NCBI RefSeq assembly: GCF_019279795.1
Contig: NC_056744.1
Coordinates: 908,150,270 to 908,214,269 of the forward strand
Direction: 5' to 3'
Source of the DNA: Protopterus annectens
Lineage: Eukaryota; Chordata; Ceratodontiformes; Protopteridae
Length of the DNA: 64,000 nt
Shown: positions 43,245 through 55,014 of the stretch, piece after piece
How the letters are laid out: each line of letters starts with the position of its first letter
Numbering within the stretch: the stretch's first letter is position 1
Program-made: the position numbers and the translations under genes
Notes under the pieces: generated by a model
What the model saw: only the letters and a program-made list of their open reading frames with translations
Told to the model about the DNA's origin: nothing
The model's database searches: none

Positions 43245-45309
43245 TCATGGAAAATTAAGTTAACCAGAATGATTGAAGTGTACATCAAATTGAAGGTAGT
43301 GTGCTAATAGGCAATATATGTAAATTAAACAGTGAAGATGTTTATTTATGGTGAATGAAATTCCTAATATTTAGTAGCAAATAAAACTGAAGCATTGCAG
43401 ATCCTTTGAAATTAAGTGCTTTGTGTATGACATGGGTCAAAAGATTAGGGGGGGATATCAATCCACAGTGGATAGAAATCAATTTCCTGTTTGTAGAGAT
43501 GCCGTAAGTAGTTTAGGACAGAGTTGGTAATCACACATCCTGATACACTGCAGCAAACAAGGATGCAAAATTGAAGTTGTTTTTGTACACATGCTGGAAC
43601 AAGTCACAGAGAACCAGGAAACAAAAGTTCACATCAAATGATATAGGCAAAGATATAACAGATGTAATGGAGGGATCCCCGATAGTAAGTCACATCCTAA
43701 TGCACCAGATGTTTAATCACTGTTTCTGAAGGATTAAGAAAAAAATGCACAAACCAACAAGCAGTATAATTTGCGAAACATGCACCTCCCATGAGGAACT
43801 TTAAAATATACTAACTGTGGTCATATAGCCATGGAAAAAGTGAAGCACACAGTCATTCTGCAGATTGTCACATAAATGGAACTCCATTTAAGGTTGACAG
43901 AATTGTTTGAGGTCTAGATACTATAAATGGAATTCTGTTTAAGGTTGACAGAATTGTTTGAGGTCTAGGTACTTTTACTGACAGTGAATATAATCTTTTT
44001 CATTGCAAAACACCCATCCTTAAACTGTAAAGATGTCTTAGTCCCTTTCTATTCCTCTATTATTAGACTAATTATTGAATGTATTGCTCATTGGTGTGTC
44101 TATCAAAATCCCAGCTTGAAATACTTCAGTGTTTCCTAACCAAAAGGCTCAAAGGGTTCTCTTAGTTGTATGGATGGATTATAAAAAATCTTTCATTTTT
44201 TTTCTGTTTTGTACAGACTCCTACGTGGAAGTCTCTGAATTGTCTTTTGGGCTATGAAAGACTATTTTACTAGATCTCGACCTCAAAGTGCTTGTAATGT
44301 TAGGAACACTTGCTCCGAAACTAAGCTTACAGTGTGACTTATGGTCTTCTTGAAGGAATAAAATCCATACCAAGGGGTTCTCTACCTGTGCAGCAACCTT
44401 ACCTTGTGTGTTAAATAGCATAACACCTTATTCTCATTCATGTCTTTAGTGGATGGAGTTGCATAAATTTACCACAGGGATTAGTAATATGTCCCTTATC
44501 AAGAAAGGAGGTAAATTAACCAATAATACTTCATAGTGTGCATGTTTAAGCTATATATGTTCAAATTGTTTCTCTTTTACTAACCTGTGAATCTTGTAAG
44601 GGTGAACATTGCTGCTCCAGAAACTGCAATCTCACAGCCTGACAAAGTGGGAAATACTACTGGGGAAAGGCAATATAAAAATTGCATTGGACAGACAACA
44701 GCTGATGAATTATGTCAGTCTCTCATAGAATAAGCAAACTGTAAGCACCCTCACTGCCCTTCTTCATCTGATATACTTCTCCAAAGTAGCACAGTAAGAA
44801 TAGAGGTAGTCCAGTTGTAACAGCAGCTGGTGATCTTTCACAAGTGACCCAAGTTATGTTCAGTAACAGAAACGTTGTTCAGTACAGCATTCAAAATGTA
44901 AACACAGTTCAAACCCACCTTGTGCTTAAGTTCAGCAGTATGCCCATAAGAGGACTAATGTAATAATCCATTTACAGTGCAAATTGTAGAACAAGTCCAT
45001 ACACATCCCACTGTTGTAATATTCAGCAATGAAGCAAAAGTAAGTTCAGATGCTAAGCTTTGAACTCTTGTTAGCTGTGATTGATTTGCTGCATTTTCAC
45101 AAGGCTTCAATTGCAATCTTTACAGTTAACTGTTTGATTTGGATTCATGGTAATTAAACAGAATGGATTTAATCAATCCCTGCTAAAAATAAATAAACAT
45201 GGTAACCACACTTACACAAAATACTAAATACAAAGAACAATAACAACAGCTTACCAAACAGCAACTACACCAACAACTAAGGATATTAAAATGACACATA
45301 AGGCAAGTC
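43245..45309. other. Anonymous AT-rich sequence with one tandem duplication
   Basis: No gene or known element recognised. A 51-bp tandem duplication lies at 43872-43973 (unit containing AAGGTTGACAGAATTGTTTG). Confidence 0.5.
43872..43973. repeat. 51-bp tandem duplication, two units
   Basis: Units 43872-43922 and 43923-43973 are nearly identical, sharing AAGGTTGACAGAATTGTTTG and differing at a few positions. Confidence 0.9.
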
Positions 45310-45960
45310 CTTGTACCTTAAAGCTCACTTATGTCAAAGGCCTCTGGTTAATCAAGTTCACAGATGACTGCAGACTGGGAGGAGTCATTGAATGCCCCAG
45401 ATAATACCCTTCAAGGCATTTTAATACAGGCAGATGTTTGGTGTCAAAGCCATGGCTTAAAACTCAATACCAATAAATGCATTATAGTACCTTTTGCGAA
45501 GTCTGCCACCCTGGGTAACTGTCATCAATAAAACACCCTTAAAAGTTGATTCACTAGTCAGGATCTGAGAACTTGTGTAGATATTAACCTAGCCTTCAAA
45601 CAATGTGTCCAAGGCAATAAGAAAATAATTCTGTGTTGCTTAACTCATTAGCAAGGGCATGGCATCTAGGTTCAGAGAGGTCATCTTACTACTGTACTCG
45701 GCCCTAATCAGGCCCATCAAAGAGTATGCCTGTACCTGACCAGACACACGCAGCAACTGGAACATCCACAAATGATCCTTACAAAAAGAATACAGGGTGC
45801 AAACATAATGTCCTACGCTTATCACTTCAAAGCCCGGTCTTTACTCAGTGTCATACAGACTTCCGAGGACTGGCTCCTATGTCTCTGATGGAAAGAGGAA
45901 GTCAGTAAATTTTCTCCTATAAATAAAGTATATATTAAATTTGTGGGCCACATTTGGGTT
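45310..45960 (+). mobile_element. CR1-group LINE (family B) RT/C-terminal fragment
   Basis: KFTDDCRLGGVIECP (45360) is a decayed FADD box of the CR1 type. It is followed by WCQSHGLKLNTNKC-like and RDLRTCVDINLAFK-like blocks and a C-terminal GLAPMSLMERGSQ motif ending at 45905. The reverse-strand fragment at 47880-48880 ends with the same GLAPMSLM motif. Stops in all frames. Confidence 0.72.
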
Positions 45961-47879
45961 GCACGGCTAAGCTTTTAAGGGTCCTAGTGGTCGTTAGCCT
46001 TGTATACACCTTTGAACCTATATATAAAAGAAACGCTCCAGACATGCCGTAAGTTATATATACCTACTCTGATGTCATATTGACACCTCAGAAAGGAGTC
46101 GTATCCAAAAAATACAAACAGCCAGTCTTACCTAGTTTAACCATTTACATAAAGTTAGCACTGTTTTTGGTTAAACACCATTAACTATTCTGATTAAACA
46201 CAGTTAAATAAGATACCATAATTATGCTTGATTTTTTTCAATATAAATCTTATTTATGCTCATTTCCTTTCCTTTACTTTATTGGGTTGCCCAGCATTTT
46301 TTTGTGGATATAACAAACAGTTTCTGCCTTCAGCCTACTCATTTTTAAAGCCTGTCCTTTTGATAGCACATGCAGATTTCTAAGTTCAACTATATGACAC
46401 AAAAACTATATATATATATATATGACCACAGATTCTCTCCTAAATGTTTTTAAACTGTTTCTGATGCATGACCAATAAGACGACATAACAGATGTTAACA
46501 AGCTGTTTCCTTTAATGGAAGCCACATAGAAGAATGTTAGAAATGTAGGTCTATGCTCAGTATTGAGCCCAGACTGGTCAAAATGCACTGCATTGCAGAA
46601 ACATATCAACAAAGCACAGACATCACACTGTCTGCTCTCTAAAACACATGCATTGCCAATACATACTCAAATAACCTAGCATTCAACATCCACACAAATA
46701 GACAAAAGTACACACCATAGCTCTCAACTTCCTTGCTGAAGAATCAAGGACAAACCCCAAAAAGTCAGGGACAGTTTTTTAATATTACTGTTATTCACTT
46801 AAAACATCAGTAGAGCAACAACTGCATTTTCTGAGCAATAAGAAGTATGAAACTCTAATGCCTAGCATTATTAATTGGCTGCAATCCTCAGTGATTTACC
46901 AAAAAAATCAAAATATTTTTGACTGATGTCAAAAATAGGAGTTGAAATTAGGGAAGTTCTGCAAAATCAGGGAGCGTCTGGTATCGTGAACCCACTGAAG
47001 CACACTTTTTACATGGAGATAATCCATCAAAACCAATATAACAAACCCCATGAGTGCATGTACAGTAGAGTAAGTGCTGTTCAGGACACAAAATTCACAC
47101 AAACAGCCATCTTGCACCACTTAAACACAACCTTCTGATCCACCTTTAACTCAACATCAGTCATACAGAAACACTGCTGGTCTACACACATTGCAAGCAC
47201 CACACACTCACCCCAAATGAGCCAAAGACCAGATGGCTCACTCAATGACCAGTATACATTAATATCCACATACTGCAAGCACAAACTGTAAGCATTTCCA
47301 GCACAACACACACTCACTAATCTACCTACACATATGTACATACATATACCCCCCTTCACACAAACACACACCACCAAAGCAGTCATCATAACCTACAAGC
47401 ACACAGCTGGCCATCCGTATCCCATAAACAGCAGATAAAATAACTTAAGCACTCACTTGCAAACAAACATTGCAGATATTGCTAACACTGATCAGTACCC
47501 TACCTTTTGATTTCCCCCAACACATGACTCAGAGCCTACATACTCACAACACCCTTTCAATCACATGCCAAACATCACTCAGACAGAACTCACTTCTCAT
47601 GCCCTAAATCATACATATTCACCTGAAATTCTTCCTATAACTGTTCCAATATATGACAGATTCCACTAACCTGTAAGCATCTGTGCTCATGCACATACTC
47701 TAGGTAAACGTGTACTTCATCTGCATGCATGTTCATTGAGAGTGTCCTTATGATGAGCTGATTAAAGTTAGCACTTGATCTGCAGGGATTCAACAAAAAG
47801 AATTATACTCAGAAACTGATGTACATTATAAGGCTTCCTGCTGCAAAAGATTCATTTTGTAGCTAGTAATAGCCATAGC
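45961..47879. other. Anonymous sequence with dispersed repeat C
   Basis: A (TA)n run lies near 46405-46422. The part at 46720-46990 is related to 51665-51840. Several short open frames in the CA-rich stretch (47040-47700) look like chance. Confidence 0.45.
46720..46990. repeat. Dispersed repeat C, copy 1
   Basis: Shares AAGTATGA, CTCTAATGCCTAGCATTATT and a following TCAGTGATTTACCA-like block with 51665-51840, and begins with the similar CTCTCAACTTCCTT. Possibly a short inverted-repeat element; ends not determined. Confidence 0.5.
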
Positions 47880-48880
47880 TGCATAGTCTCATATGTGTTT
47901 ACTAGACTAATGACCAGAAGGGCCTTTTTAAGCCTAGCCATACATCCCAAATCTCTGATAAATTCTGGTACCCTTGATAAGTGTGTAAGTAGGGGCTTGG
48001 GAGGTGAAACAATTACAAGCATGGGCCTGGGAGAAGAACCATTTACAGGCTGCCTGCACCCATTAGAGACATAGGTGCCAAACCAGGGATGAATTTCCTG
48101 TTCCCCATTGAATTGTTCAAGTTACACTTGAATTGGGTTAGGGAGGAACTCTGTTTCACATGGATGGAGAGCCTGTTCCAGAGAAAGGGTAGTCTCTGGG
48201 TACCTACATGTCTCTCCAATGGGTCTTATTTATATCACAGACAAAGTTAAGTCTTTATAATGGGTAATTCTTGTGCTGTTGTGTTTTGTGGATATGCAGG
48301 AGGTCCATCAGAGTGGGGTCTGACAATGCCTTGTATGCCAGGCAGAGATCTCCCCTCAAAAGCCTGTAGAAGACAGAATACAAGGATAGGGCCTTCAAGC
48401 AGTCTGCATAGGACATGTTGCTTATGCCCTTCACTCTTTTAGTGAGGAGCCTCTGTGAACATTCCAGTTGTTGGATATGCCTGCTTAGACACATACCAAA
48501 GGGGCATTGCACTAAATGATAGGTCTGATAAATGCCAAATACAGTGGAATAATGACCTCCTTGGATGTAGATGCCATACCTTTGTTTGTAAGTTGCACAA
48601 CCTAGAATGATTTCCTCACTACTGTAGACACACGATGGTCAAAGTCTAGATTACTGTCTATGTGTGTCCCCAAGTCCCTGACTACTGGGCCAACTCTTTA
48701 GGGTGTGTTGTCAATATAATAGTTACCAGGGGAAAATGTTTTCCAGAATAAGAATTAACTGAACACACACACATGTTGACTTGAATGAGATTAGAACCCC
48801 TACCTACCTAGTTACCTAACCTAGAGAAAATGGTACTTAATGCTAGCACACACCAAAAGTCTAAATGTCACTTATGTATG
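47880..48880 (-). mobile_element. CR1-group LINE (family B) C-terminal fragment, reverse strand
   Basis: On the minus strand: RDLGTHIDSNLDFDHRV (48675), a LTNKGMAS region, then the frame 48512-48255 with RHIQQLECSQRLLTKRVKGI, SYADCLKALSLYSVFYRLLR and GDLCLAYKAL, the usual C-terminal signature of CR1-group LINEs. The end has FIPGLAPMSLMGAGSL (48060-48100). The 3' part near 47880-47950 is similar to 19495-19560. Stops and frame changes throughout. Confidence 0.75.
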
Positions 48881-48889
48881 TCAGTTTGA

Positions 48890-51664
48890 TCTCTCTAGCA
48901 GTAGGATCTACCTAGAAGAGTATGAATGCAGTCTCATGCCATGTTCATTAGGGGGATCCCAAATGTAAAAGGGAGTGCACTGTGCACCATACTGGGTTCT
49001 TTTTGTTTTTTGAAGTACATAGGTGATCAACTTTACTTCATAAATCACTGGTCATTAACTAAGCCACAGTCTTTGTCAGTGCTAAGTAGAATTATTTTCC
49101 TCACAGTTAGTGATATTTAGTAACATATTGTTCTGTACTGACTCTACAGAAAGAGAATCACAATATAGACAACTGTGAACATTCTTCTACATTTTCTTAA
49201 ACAAAACATTAGTTAGGAAAGCTGGGAACTTTCAATTATTTTCTTAAACATAACAGACAATAATTTGTTTCACTTTCTGTTTTTCATTCTTAGTTCTTAT
49301 GTTAGTTAAAAAGTGTAACCACTTTTAAACATTTGTCTAAGAAAAATTATAGAAAGGAAAGAGGAAGCATAGGAAATCCTCTTGACATAAAATTATAGAG
49401 CTTTCTTTGAGTTTTCTGCAGGGAAAGTTGTAAGTGACCTGGAGGGAGTGGTGGCAGGCCTGTTGCTCTTAATAAGACCAGTTCTCCTCCAGCTGCTCAA
49501 GCTCAGATTGTTCACCTGCTCTACAGATGGAAGTCCACTTGAAGTTGTACATTTTACCTGCCACCACAGTGCTTCATAAGTATGTTCCAATAAGTTGCTT
49601 CTCTGCCAGTTATGATGTTCAAAATGGCACCCACTGTTGGGTCTTTCTAGACTGTGTGTGTTTAGTAGGGGCAGAGGGGAACTCCCAGCCTCAGTTGTCA
49701 ATCCCCAGTCCTCTAGTGCTGGTCTTTCATGTGGTGCTTTACTATTAAATGCTCAGGATACTGCCTGAGTTAAATTGTACTGTTGTGTTTGAGGCATCAT
49801 AGTACTTTACATCAGTAGGGAAAATGCGCATAGCAAAACTGATTACATTTCATATGAGTGGATGTCTGATGCAAATTCCTCAGGACATTGAATTATCAAT
49901 CTCCTGGACATTTGTGCTGTCTTCTGTTTCTCTTTTCTTATTGCAAAATATTTCTCCAGGAACATATATTTTGCTTTGAGTGCCATGTAAGCTCCAACAT
50001 CTATAAATCATTCGACATCAGACATATCTGCTCCTAAAGAAAGGTCTTCATCTCCCTATCCCCATCATCAGAGTTCTGAGGAAGATGAAGACTCTTTCAC
50101 ATACTGCAACCAGCTTGCTTCTCTTATTGGTATAGATAATGGTTTTAGGGAGAAAGATACTTAGTCTTCTAGCTTTCCTCAGATGAAGCATTATCTATTG
50201 AGATCTTAAACCTAATGAGGTAAATATGGGCCACTAACAAGATTTCTACACTAAGAGAAAGAGGTATGCAAAGCTGCTGATACCAGTACCGTGTGTTCCT
50301 ACACTCTCTAGTTTTTTTGTGGATGTGCACACTGAATTCACTGTAGATCCTGACTGCTGGACACCTGCGCTATCTTTGCCCATTTTAGGAGCAGTTTATG
50401 TTCCTCTACAAAAACTAAGTAGCTGGTCCAGTTGAGAATACAGCCAGTGGCTCTAAACATCCTTTTAAGTAATAAAGAGAACACAATTTTGAGAAAGCTG
50501 TTGAGGGTTTATACTTTTTCCACCTTGAGCATTAGGGCTATTAATTAATGGGTCCATATAGTCCATTACCATGCAGAGATCTTATAATGGGTTAATGACT
50601 TTGCTGAATCTATTATTTATATTTCCTTAGGAGTGAGAGAAAAAATATCCAAATGAATGCAGACATCTGATAAGATGTTGAGTCACATATCATAAAGCGT
50701 TACTTTATTGCAACATATGCTGATTTTAGCTTTGCTGTATCTGGGGGCTGTGCTGCATAATATGCCAAGCTGAGAATATAGTCTTTCTCTAACATAAGAA
50801 CTACCTTGATGCACCTTTGAACAAAGGCTTTCTTTTTGTTTCGCTTTTCAAAAGAGTATTTTCCAAGCAAAGATTCCACTGTCCTTGACCCAAATATTTC
50901 AGATGATGTCCTACCGAATCCTGATTTTCTGCAAACAAAACAGGCTGTACAAGTGCAGACAGAAAAAGTAGTACCAGAAAGAAATTAATCAACTGCAGAA
51001 AAATGCCTTCCCCAAACATGTCTTTATAGCTCTTTTTAGCAGCAAGTATGTTTGCTCCATTATCTTATTGTTCTGCCCCATCTAACGCATTAGGATAAAG
51101 AGTTACCCCCCCAATATTGTGGCACTTTATTGCATTAGACAAATAGGTCAGATAGTTAGTGCCAGCATTGTATGACACAGAATTGTTCACTTTTCCATTT
51201 CTGGGGCATTTTCTTCACACAAACAATAATACTCACTTGGGCATCACCTGGTCTTACTTATAAGTAGTTGCTACTTGATCTTTTGGTAATATAACCAATA
51301 TGTTTAGTAGAGAGAGGGGGAATCTGGCTTTATTCAAGTTTAGAGAATAGGTAAAATGTACATTGTCACACTGTTGGAGAACAAACATTTATCTCACATT
51401 AAAAAACAGGTTTGCCTCTTCATAGTTACATATTAAGCTGTTGTAAAGCTTGGACAAAAATGGCTGACTTTTTTGGTTACATGTGCTAAGCTTGACTTTG
51501 CTATTCAGTGAGTGTAAAATTGAAAGAAAACCAAGAAACTCAACTAGGAAAACTAACTATGTAGCAGTTAACAACAGTTTTATTCCTCACTAAGCATGGC
51601 TTGCATTTAGTGAGTTAGAAAAAATAAAGAAAAGTGTTCTTGAGAGACATACAGACAGTGAGGG
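48890..51664. other. Anonymous sequence
   Basis: About 2.8 kb with no domain, inverted repeat or known element that I can recognise. Open frames are short and lack family features. Old, decayed transposon sequence or unique non-coding DNA are both possible. Confidence 0.5.
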
Positions 51665-51840
51665 CTCATATCTCTTAACTTCCTATGAAAAGATGCTTTC
51701 CATCAGGACACAAGTATGATACTCTGATGCCTGGCATTATTGACTGACTGTAATACTCAGATATTAACCAGAAGATTGAAAATTATATCTGGGACAGAGC
51801 AAAACTGTTTAGTAAAATCCGGGGCAGTTAAGAGGCATGG
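51665..51840. repeat. Dispersed repeat C, copy 2
   Basis: Related to 46720-46990 (AAGTATGATACTCTGATGCC; GGCATTATTGACTG). Its ends, ATCTCTTAACTTCC near 51670 and GGGGCAGTTAAGAGGCAT near 51822-51839, are roughly inverted, which suggests a miniature inverted-repeat element. Confidence 0.5.
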
Positions 51841-51879
51841 GGGGTATCATTGGCTTGCACTGTATTATATTTCTTCATT

Positions 51880-52247
51880 CACTTGATCAGAATCAGACAA
51901 GACATCTGAGATGTATTCCATCAAGAAAGTGGTTGTTATTGCTATTGTGGGTGTAGCAGCCACCAAAAAAAGACATCTCAGAAGAGAGTTTCATGGTGCA
52001 TCCACCTGATAGGGAGTCTCAGGCTTTGTACCAGCTGGGAAAGTGCATTTACACTTCAGCTACATTTGCCTTACGTGTGCTGACCTGTCTTGCCCATTTG
52101 ATGAGGCTTCAGAGAAATCTCTTCTCAGAAGTGTTAAAGGTGGTGAAGACATAGCAGCTCCTGGACTCTCAGAATACCATAGATGCCTATTTGATGAGGA
52201 TGCAGTCTATTTCCAGTATATCTATGAGGCTTTTGTCTGATGCTGCT
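51880..52247 (+). pseudogene. DIRS gag fragment, part 1 (interrupted)
   Basis: Conserved gag C-terminal third: AATKKRHLRREF-like, YTSATFALRVL, LMRLQRNLFSEVLK and SISMRLLSDAA match SSATFAMHSLNY, TRLQRDLIKEASD and NSSMRLLSYAA of the complete DIRS. The match stops at 52247, where the LTR-like element begins, and resumes at 53823. Confidence 0.78.
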
Positions 52248-53817
52248 TATGATGAAGGGAGATACTGCCAGCACAGCTATCTGGACTTTTGTGGATGGTT
52301 GTATGCCATTTGTGAGTGTCGGCATGATTTGTATAGGATGCCTGTGTTGGAGCTGTGTGTGATGTGTATATCAAACTGGTTTGTGCAGACGTGTGTGTTG
52401 AAGGAGTGTTTTGTGGGGTGTTTGTGTTTGAGGTGCATCCACAGTGTGGTCTTCTGGAAGAGAGCAGGGGTGTACATGCACTATTGTGGCTGTCTGTGTT
52501 TGTTTTCACAGTGGAGACTAGAATACAGGAGGTTGGCTACAGTCCAGCGGATTTTAGGAAAATGGCTGAGGTTGGATTACTTTGTAGGCTATGCGATAGA
52601 CGAGGGTGCCTTTTAGTTTTCAGTGTGGCTAGGGACATAGAGTCTGTCCCGAGAAGCTTTCTGTATTGCCTTTGAAGTGAACTAATTACTTACCTCTGAA
52701 AGCATGAAGGAATGCACTTGTTTTATGACTTCCAGCATCTGCCAAAGATCTGAGGTCTATGTATTTTTACAGGTAGATGGTAAATACTGCCAGCTTCCAG
52801 CAGTGGGGGTTTCACCTGGGAACTAGAGTCAGATGAAAAGAAATGATGTCATTCTGCAAGCTATCTCAGCAGTAATATTTTAGATATTAATTTGAGAAGT
52901 CTCTTAGTGAGGCAGAGCATTCTGCATTCTATCTCGGACCTGACAACAACGAGAAGATCCATTCACCACATCTGCCTTGCTCTATTAGTAAGTTCTTAGG
53001 TTATAGTATAATTCTCTTCAATTCAGTCAGGAATATAGTGAAGCTTAGTTTAGATATATATTTTTTTATTTCAGATAATGTTTTAAATATTACCTGTGGT
53101 TTTGAATTCTGATGTCATGTTGAGTATATATTTAGTATTTTCTTGATATTTTATTATTTATTCTTAAATGTATTTAAACCGTTCATTGTGGCTGATCTGT
53201 GTAGAGATATTTAAGTTTTGAGAGTACTTGCATATTTATTCGGTGACACTGTGTGGGCCACTCCTAATAGCCTTTCTCCTGGTCAAACTACCATTTGTAT
53301 TAGTATTAATATTACACAGTAAGATTGGACACCCTTTGTTAAGGGCCTTAAAGTAGCTGATGAGTGACTGGTGACAGTGATAACTACCTTATAGTCTGGG
53401 AATAAGGGGGCATAACTAGTAAACCTGTGCCAGCCTTTCCCAGGTGTGTGTGTGTGTGTGTGTGTGTAAACCAAACCTCAAAGAGTGTGCGTGTGTCAGC
53501 TACTTGGGCAGTGACATGAAGCACTGGTTGGACAGAGAGAGTGCTGGAGGTCTTGACCTATTCACTTAGATGTGATCTCAACTCAATATCTGTGACACAA
53601 TGGGGAGTCTTACTGGGGATCTGGAGGAAGGTAGAGAAACCAGCCTCGGATTGACAGTGGTCTCTGTGTGCTCTTAAGGGAAATTGCACTTGATGCAGAG
53701 AGCTGCATCTGAAAATAATGTGTGTGCACTTGTCATTCTCTGAGTAAACATCCCCCACTGTTGCCAGTGGTGAGGATTGAGGCTCCCTGATTACTGGTCC
53801 AGTGGTGCATCATCACA
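52248..53817 (+). repeat. Solo-LTR-like element, family X, copy 2
   Basis: 1,570 bp inserted into a DIRS gag, flanked by the direct repeat CTGCT (52243-52247 and 53818-53822). It starts TATGATGAAGG and ends GTGCATCATCACA. The start is roughly the inverse of the end (TGTGATGATG). Gag codons resume in register after the second CTGCT, which fixes the insertion boundaries. It contains a variable (GT)n run near 53445. An open frame at 52191-52616 crosses the boundary and is an artefact. Confidence 0.82.
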
Positions 53818-53822
53818 CTGCT

Positions 53823-54490
53823 CATGACACGTCCCATAATGCAGGCACTAGCATCACCATGTGCCATCATACCTGGATGTGCCTGTGAAAAATTGCAGAC
53901 TGTTTCAAGATATATATCAATATTCTTTTGATGGATCCTTACTTTTTGATCCAGAGTTCAAAGAGCCTCTTACCTGGAGTGAACAGGACAGAAAGATAGC
54001 CTGCCATTGCAGTCTGCTTCTCTACACCTCAGAGGTAAATATCTCTAAGAGCCAGAAGGGGGGAAGTGTCAGTATTTGTGCAAGTCACAGTAACCTTTCC
54101 AGGACTGTCCTAGTGGCAGTTCCCCTGAGGAAGGGGATCTTTATTGGACACCACCAAAGGGACAAGGGTGGTCCGCAGAGCCAGGGCTTCTGTGATGCCT
54201 TCTTGGGAAAACATTTCCAGTACCCCTGAATGGTTGCTGACTGCCACACTCTGGAAGCAGTCACAGGCTTAGCTCTCCACCGAAAAGCTTGGGAGGCCAT
54301 CACGTCAAATGCATGGGTGTTGAGTCATGTCATCAGCTTATACAATTCCCTTTTTGTTCACTCCAAAGAAATTTTTTAAAGACCCTTCCTGATGTGCCCC
54401 CCTGTCAGCAAAGGGAAGCAGCAGTGGAAATCCAGGAGCTGGTTCTCAACTGAGTCATCCAAGAAGAGCCACCCATCAACACCCCTTTAT
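53823..54490 (+). pseudogene. DIRS gag/pol fragment, part 2
   Basis: Gag resumes with a TWMCL...IADCFK block and an FDGSLLFDPEFKEPLTW-like block, then pol begins with LEAVTGLALHRKAWEAITS, matching SEAVGGRLSLYPEAWRSLT. The match ends near 54490, before the RT catalytic core. Decayed in all frames. Confidence 0.72.
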
Positions 54491-54901
54491 GTAAATGTAT
54501 ATCAAGATTAAACTGAGTTCCACCAATGTGTTGTCATACCCTTTTCTTCTCACCTTATTCTTCCTATTCAGTGTAATCTCTTTATAGTTATCCCCCAGTG
54601 GCTTATATATCTATAGCATGTCTGCTGTGTCACTCCTCTTTTCAATCAAAAAAAGTAGCTGCTTTGGCATGCCACGAAAAGTTATGGTCTTTGTACTCCT
54701 CACTAAACTTGGCTTCCTTTGTACAGTCTTTGGCACTGTAAATAAGATTGTTAAAAGGATGATTTTTCATGGAGAGATTACAAATTTCTGAGTTCAGCAC
54801 TGTCAAAAAGTTGTGAAGTGCTTGTGCTATTGAGAATGGATGTTACTAGAGAAGAGGATGCAAAAGGAGTTGTTGCCATTCTTGAGTGTTGTATTGAATA
54901 T
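54491..54901. other. Anonymous sequence
   Basis: Nothing recognised between the DIRS fragment and the tandem duplication. Confidence 0.45.
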
Positions 54902-55014
54902 GAAGAAGCTGTAGACCTTTTAGATTTAAAACACCCCATCTGATTCCATAAACCTAAGAAGAAGCTGTAGACCTTTTAGATTTAAAACACCCCCATCTGA
55001 TTCCATAAACCTAT
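54902..55014. repeat. 56-bp tandem duplication, two units
   Basis: Units start GAAGAAGCTGTAGACCTTTT at 54902 and 54958. The second has one extra C in a C-run. It lies at the 5' boundary of the following LINE. Confidence 0.92.

Noticed and set aside
47040-47700. Possible host exon in CA-rich sequence with open frames on both strands
   Set aside because: No conserved domain, splice-site context or codon pattern that I can support; the composition explains the open frames.
52191-52616. Open frame of 141 codons with many Cys residues
   Set aside because: It starts in DIRS gag and runs across the boundary into the LTR-like insertion, so it cannot be one original gene.
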